Below, piece by piece: positions 58,718 through 64,000 of a DNA stretch of 64,000 nucleotides. Where the stretch lies: assembly GCF_010389155.1 (NCBI RefSeq), contig NC_057769.1, forward strand, positions 32,364,735 to 32,428,734, written 5' to 3'. Made by a program: the position numbers and the translations under genes. A model generated the notes under the pieces. The model ran no database searches. It was given only the letters and a program-made list of their open reading frames with translations, and was not told the origin of the DNA. The DNA comes from Erigeron canadensis (taxonomy: Eukaryota > Streptophyta > Magnoliopsida > Asterales > Asteraceae). Position 1 is the stretch's first letter. Every line of letters starts with the position of its first letter.

Positions 58718-61212
58718 GAGGGATCTTATTATGAAAAAGACGATCATCTACTTCTAGATTTTTTTTTTCTCAAAGAATATGTTAATTTTAGAATAAGTGT
58801 CGTCACTTTACACCTATTTTGATCTGATTGGCATATTTGTTTTCCTCTGGTTTGCCATTGTTGAGAAACCCCTTTAATTTTTTAATTGTTAAAATGTCGT
58901 TTCATATAGATTACCTTTTTACATATTTCCGTGGCCCTTTTATGCACCATCCATTTTATAACGTCAATGTATCTGAATGCCCATGACTTTAATTACTTGT
59001 TGCCAGATATGTGTGTCTTTCTTTGATTGGTGCATCTTGTTTTCCTATCTCATTGGACTCCCTGTCAGCAATTGTATACGAGTACTAACTTTTAACCTTT
59101 ATGGTTAAACTTTCGGCTAATCTTTTTAAATTTTTTACGAATATTCGGGGATAACTTAGATGTAGTTAGCATCATTTAACTAGATGATATTCTCTTCGCA
59201 AACAACATAAAAGTCATGAGGCTATTTAACATGTATGTAATTAATGTGAGTGCATCACCATAATGTTAATATCATATAATATTTTTCTTTTTTGTTTTAG
59301 TAACAAGATAAAACCACTCAGTTACAACTACAAACCGGGTCTACATTGAAGCATAGTGATTTTCCAAGAAAAATAGACCCACTAGAAATTTATCGAGCAC
59401 ATGAATCGAAAATGAGTTACTTGCACAAACCATTAATATGTTTTGACACATTTTCTTGGTTTTCATCTTTTTAGGTGTTTTTTTTTTTTTTGGAATTTGT
59501 TTTTAAACTAAATTTTTTTAACACCTTACATTCTTTTAAGTGGTGAAAAACACGAAAAATGTGCAACCTTTGTGTAAACATTTTTAAGAATTTGCATCCC
59601 TCAAAAGAATGTAAAGTGCGGAAAATATTTGGGTTAACGATAAAAACCACAAAAATATACAAAACACTTGGATGACTTATGCAATTAACTCAAGTTTTAA
59701 TGTGGAACACTATTTTTATATTACTAAATGTCTAAATCAAATTATATGATTTTGTTAACAGCATACAAAGTGCAAGTAAGAAAACATTCGCTACAAATAG
59801 AAAAATATCCAAAGAAGTGGGCGGTGCCAGCCGGTTGAAGGTAGTGCCTGATGTTGACACTAACTAATGGAATGCTCTGTTAGTCTGTTTCCATGAATTT
59901 GTTTTTCTGTTGTTTGGTAGACACGTGTACGGCCCACAGTGGACATGGACATACACCCCATATTTCCCTAGACACGTGTACGGCCCCACGGTAAGATATG
60001 CTGGAACCGACCCTCTCCCTAGCTACCTGCATCCTACAAATAGATTTCGGTGTTGATTTTGAATTTTAATTTGTGATTATATAACTTGATTTTATGAGAA
60101 TCAATGGATTTAAAGATTTTCGAATTTAACTGAACAAAAAAAATCTAGGAAGCTACAATTATAAAAACTAGATTATATGTTAGCTTATGTGCAGATTACT
60201 TTGTTTGGTGGAGACTTTTGATTTATAGGTTTAATCTTTTAACATTCATGCTTTTATTATAGTTAACAAAGTATCATGTCTCTCTTATTAAGCTTTGTTA
60301 TTAAATCTTTTCATCACCTTTTTCTTAAATGTCATGTCAACTTTTTTTTATCCAAGAACTACCTCTAGCATTAAGACCATTTTCTCACCTCTTCCTAAAC
60401 CTTTTTAAGCTTTTTTTTTTTTTAACTTGTGTCGAGATAAACGTTCCTCGGCCCCACATGCTTCGTCCAACTTATTCTTATTTCAAACAAACCACGTTTC
60501 GACGAGATGGACGAGGTTCGTAGCATTAACTTCGTTTTGGACGAGGGGAATGACGAACTCTTCATTCTCTTAATACGAGCGGCCTTAAATAGAGTATTAA
60601 GAGTTTTAATAAATATGCATAATCTTTTTCTTCTTTTATTTTAATAAATATTCACCATTTAAATTTTATAATAAAAATAAATAACTATTTTATACACTAA
60701 AAATTTGAAGGATGTAGTTTATAGTAAGTGTATAAAGTTGCAAACAATATGACCAATTTTCATAATGTAAATGTTCTTTTTAGATTAAATTGATGTTTGT
60801 TTTTTATTGTGAGTATTTTTAACATGTGATTTTGCATTGTTGTTTAGGCTTATTAATTGAATTTTGTCTTTGTAAAATAAATTAATTTTTTATAATCAAA
60901 CACATAACCAATTAATAAACATTAAAGAACTACTGTATAAATTTACCATCCTAATGTTAGTGTTTATATATTTTTTATAATCAAACACATAACCCTTGAA
61001 CTATTTTGCCTCGTATACATTGATGTTAGAAACATCATATATGGGTAAGGTTGATGTGAGAACAGTTTACATATGAACATAAGTATAAGTGTGAATGAAT
61101 TTATTCACATATAATATTTATAAGTGTTAAGAGGATTATTAGGCTACAAATTTTAAGAAGTTCAATCATTTTCCATTACTTATATGAAATGTATGCAACT
61201 TGCATGCCCATG
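58718..61212. other. Intergenic DNA with a duplicated CACGTG motif
   Basis: TAGACACGTGTACGGCCC occurs twice, about 42 bp apart (near 59928 and 59970); each copy includes a G-box CACGTG. About 60410-60580 has GACGAG/CTCGTC-like motifs of a possible worn element. No gene is supported. Confidence 0.4.
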
Positions 61213-61215
61213 TAA

Positions 61216-62110
61216 GGTTGTGTTTGATAACACTGAATGATTTAATTTTGAATGATTCAAAGCCTAAATGGTTCAAAAGCTGTGAATGAATGTTGTTCTG
61301 AATGAAAACGTATGTTTGATACATCTTCTGAATAAGTAATCTGAATGATGAAAAATTATCATTTTAACCTTTTGAAATTTTCATTATCCTGCTTATTATT
61401 TGAAATTAAAAGAATTAAAAAAATGAAGATAAAGCGTGACCTTCCATTTTGGTGAACCAAACAAACAATACCATCCGGTTTTCGAACTCCCTTTTAATAT
61501 ATTTCTTTGAAACAGCTGACTAAAAACAAATTAACCAACTAAAAAAAACTATCATGGATACATACTAATAAACACATTTGATCAACAAATCAACATCTAA
61601 CTATCTAAGTAAGTATCTTTAAACATTTTAGATAATATCTACAATTTTAAATGAATAATAAAAGCATATAAACCAATCGATACATCAATATGAATATATA
61701 CATATATGTACCTCGAAAGTGGATATAACAAAGAGTTCTATTTGTAAACAATAAAATAGCAAATATTTTGCTTATGAATCGAGAGAAGAAAAAGAGAAAA
61801 GAACTGGTATTAGAGTTACTAATTGGTAAGGAAAATCATATAAGCAATTGATATCAGATGTGAATAATTGGAGAAAAAAAGGTATTGGATAATAGAGAGG
61901 CATTGTGTATGTGAAGGGTACTAGGGTAAAGTTTGACACTGAATGGTTAGGAAGGAGCTTTGAGGTGGAATCATTCAACATGTTTTTATTTTTCGTTCAG
62001 CATTGATTTTCATTCAGATGTACACATCAAACGCCTAGAATGCTGACCGATTCAACATTCATTCAGCACTCAGTGCTGAATCATGTCATCAACATTAATC
62101 AAACACAACG
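61216..62110. mobile_element. Tourist-like (PIF/Harbinger) element
   Basis: The left end GGTTGTGTTTGATAACA and the right end (minus strand) CGTTGTGTTTGATTAATG are inverted repeats. TAA flanks both sides (61213-61215 and 62111-62113). Subterminal CTGAATGATT/ATTCAGCACT motifs recur at both ends. Length 895 bp, no transposase seen. Confidence 0.65.
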
Positions 62111-62113
62111 TAA

Positions 62114-62964
62114 GTTTATATGAAAAGAAAGGAAAAAAAATCTAATATATAGACAAAACTTAACAATTAGTAAACAAAATATAAATAAAATATTCTTGCC
62201 ATGATACTCTTTTATGCAATCATATTACTTTAATATAAACGAAATATTTATAAGTTTCATTAAATTTAGTATTGAGATTAATTAGGATTTCTTAGAACGA
62301 CAATATAAAAAAATCTTTACTTTAAAATTATAGAAATGTTTAGAATAAAACTCATGATTATTATCACTTCAACCTCACACTCACAAATGTAAATAGTGAG
62401 ACTTGACCTAAATACTTTATTATATGTTAAAGTTTTCACAAATGAGTAATCAATCTCACTATTGAGTATTGACATACAGTAATTTTAACAAAATTTGTAA
62501 CTACCTAAAAAACACAACAAAAGTGAACATTTAACAAAAGTTAAAAACTTTTACGATATGTTGTTTAAAGTTTTAGTAGTTTTAAATATTATTTACATAA
62601 AATAAAATAAAAAGATGAACAATTATTTATTTAATGGTCGGTCAAAGCGTCAAACCACAAACCAGCCTTTGGTCGTTATTAGTTAAGGATTTTATAATCA
62701 CGTAAACTAGTGTATGTTAAATAATAGCAATGACACGAGTACTCTTTATATTAAAAAGCTAAGTAAACAGCGTACTCATTTACAATGTGACATATACTTT
62801 TTTTTTTCTTTGTCGTTTTTCAACAACTTTTTCGTAATATCACGTCTGTCTAATAGTTTCTTACATCGGCAACTATTAAAGTATTTACATTTACAAATGT
62901 CAAACAACGGTGATGCATGCGTCCATCAAAATATTTCTTGTAGTTATGCTTGAACTTGAATTTA
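62114..62964. other. AT-rich intergenic DNA, nothing recognised
   Basis: No gene, element border or repeat array could be supported. Confidence 0.4.
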
Positions 62965-63217
62965 TCTATACTCCCTTATAAAAAATATTGAACATCTTAA
63001 TTCAGCATTTTTTTTCCTTAAAATACCCCTATTTAAACATAATACTCTTATATACCCTCATTTCCCCATTTGCTCTAATCATTACATACTTTTATCGACT
63101 TTCTATCACCTTCCGTCGCCGCCCTCCTTCTCCACCGCCGCCCTCGCTCTCCACTACCGCCTCCCTTTTATATTATCATCACTTTCTAGCCGCTGCAATG
63201 CGCGGGCACTATACTAG
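62965..63217 (+). mobile_element. Helitron-type element (non-autonomous)
   Basis: It starts TCTATACTCCCTTATAAAAA after an A and ends GCCGCTGCAATGCGCGGGCA, then CTATACTAG. The next base is A rather than T, a departure from the usual target rule. Length 253 bp, with the family's CCGCCG-rich 3' half. Confidence 0.6.
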
Positions 63218-64000
63218 ATAAGCCTTCTTGGTGTTAGAAATTTTTTTTTTTAAACAACAAAAAAGATATATTATATGACAAACGATCGACTAGCAATATA
63301 CTAGTAATCAATATACAATGTATAACATCTAGAAATACACACTAAACGTAGACTAAAATTTTATCTGAATTTTAACTGTTAAGGTTGCAAAAGGGCGAGA
63401 CATAAGAAAAAAGAATCCATCAACGAAAGTCGAGCTACCAGTTTTCACTTCGTGATGTTTTTGTTGCAACCCCGGCCAAGCAAGTTCCAAGGGAGACGAA
63501 TAATAAACTATATAAACATAACCAACTAACAATCCGTCAGAGGAAACGCGACTCATTCATCCCATGAAAGATTGTTTCATTTGTAATGGTTGTTTGTTGG
63601 AAATTTTATGTAGAATTATTATTTTATAGGTTAAAATAATATTACATAAAATATTCAAGTGAATAGATATATTAAAATTTCGTTTCTTTCTTTCCTTGAT
63701 CTTCTTTATGTTCTTGAAGGTAAATTCCGGGTGCTAAGTTAACTCCGGCGGTACTAACTGATGCGGTTGTTGTACCCTGAGAAATAGACGGGTTTACTTG
63801 GGTAACCCGAAATCTGTTTTAAGGGACCTCTGTTAAACACAACCATCAGCCAGTGCGCTTTACTTTGTTCTTACTTTCTGTGATTGTAGTTGTTTGAATT
63901 ATATATTTTTTTTGTTATTTACTTTGTACGTAATTCGAATTGATTATCAATAAAATGTTATTTTTTTGAATGGTGTTTCTAACGTTGTTTGCAGAGATTG
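63218..64000. other. Unassigned sequence at the window edge
   Basis: About 63715-63900 is less AT-rich (TTCCGGGTGCTAAGTTAACT, CCCGAAATCTG) and could be part of an LTR or an untranslated exon continuing beyond the window. The window ends before this can be decided. Confidence 0.3.

Noticed and set aside
58562..58822. 86-codon open frame with a repeating 27-residue pattern
   Set aside because: It follows from an 81-bp tandem repeat in MITE-like DNA. No promoter, splice sites or known domain support a gene.
63715..64000. A gene start or LTR at the right edge
   Set aside because: Base composition changes, but no coding frame, terminal repeat or target duplication can be read before the window ends.

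Overview
The window is nuclear DNA from a flowering plant: AT-rich, with genes split by GT-AG introns, plant-specific gene families, and long intergenic stretches filled with short transposons. The F-box/DUF295 gene and the transposon types look most like those I know from the daisy family (Asteraceae), but this is from memory and only moderately sure.

Six protein genes can be supported. From left to right: a small secreted cysteine-rich defensin-like gene (2288-2670, +); a two-domain fasciclin-like arabinogalactan protein of the FLA15-18 type (11245-13006, -); a 722-residue DUF295/F-box/DUF295 protein (23786-26033, +); a small plant-specific membrane protein (29312-29812, -); sucrose-6-phosphate phosphatase (36639-40533, -, 8 coding exons, 425 aa); and an ABCG22-type half-size ABC transporter (41972-48639, -, 10 coding exons, 737 aa). 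For the four intron-containing genes I set the exon borders by hand. In each case the joined coding lengths are multiples of three and the reading frame is continuous. The phosphatase and the transporter are same-strand neighbours, and both appear to have an intron in the 5' leader.

The rest is mostly mobile DNA. Elements with clear ends and target-site duplications include: a 9-bp-TSD MITE (613-790); a Ty3/gypsy-like solo LTR (4860-6637); an internally deleted PIF/Harbinger element (14766-15753); several Helitron-type segments (3' hairpin plus CTAG ends); a hAT element built from TACCGGTAT repeats (21109-21531); a three-level nest (Helitron in Tourist in Tourist, 22313-22926); two copies of one hAT MITE with perfect 8-bp TSDs (26547-26963 and 51744-52161); a hAT element inside a Helitron-like segment (31806-32481); a short Tourist MITE (53872-54082); a CACTA element (56044-57330); and a Tourist-like element (61216-62110). 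There is also a degenerate tandem array with an ~80-bp period and a ~260-bp higher-order period (32815-34190), and a perfect 105-bp duplication in the presumed 3' UTR of the phosphatase gene.

I found no operon-like or defence-island-like novel system. The most unusual material is transposon architecture and the tandem arrays, not a new pathway. All calls were made by eye, with no alignments or database searches.
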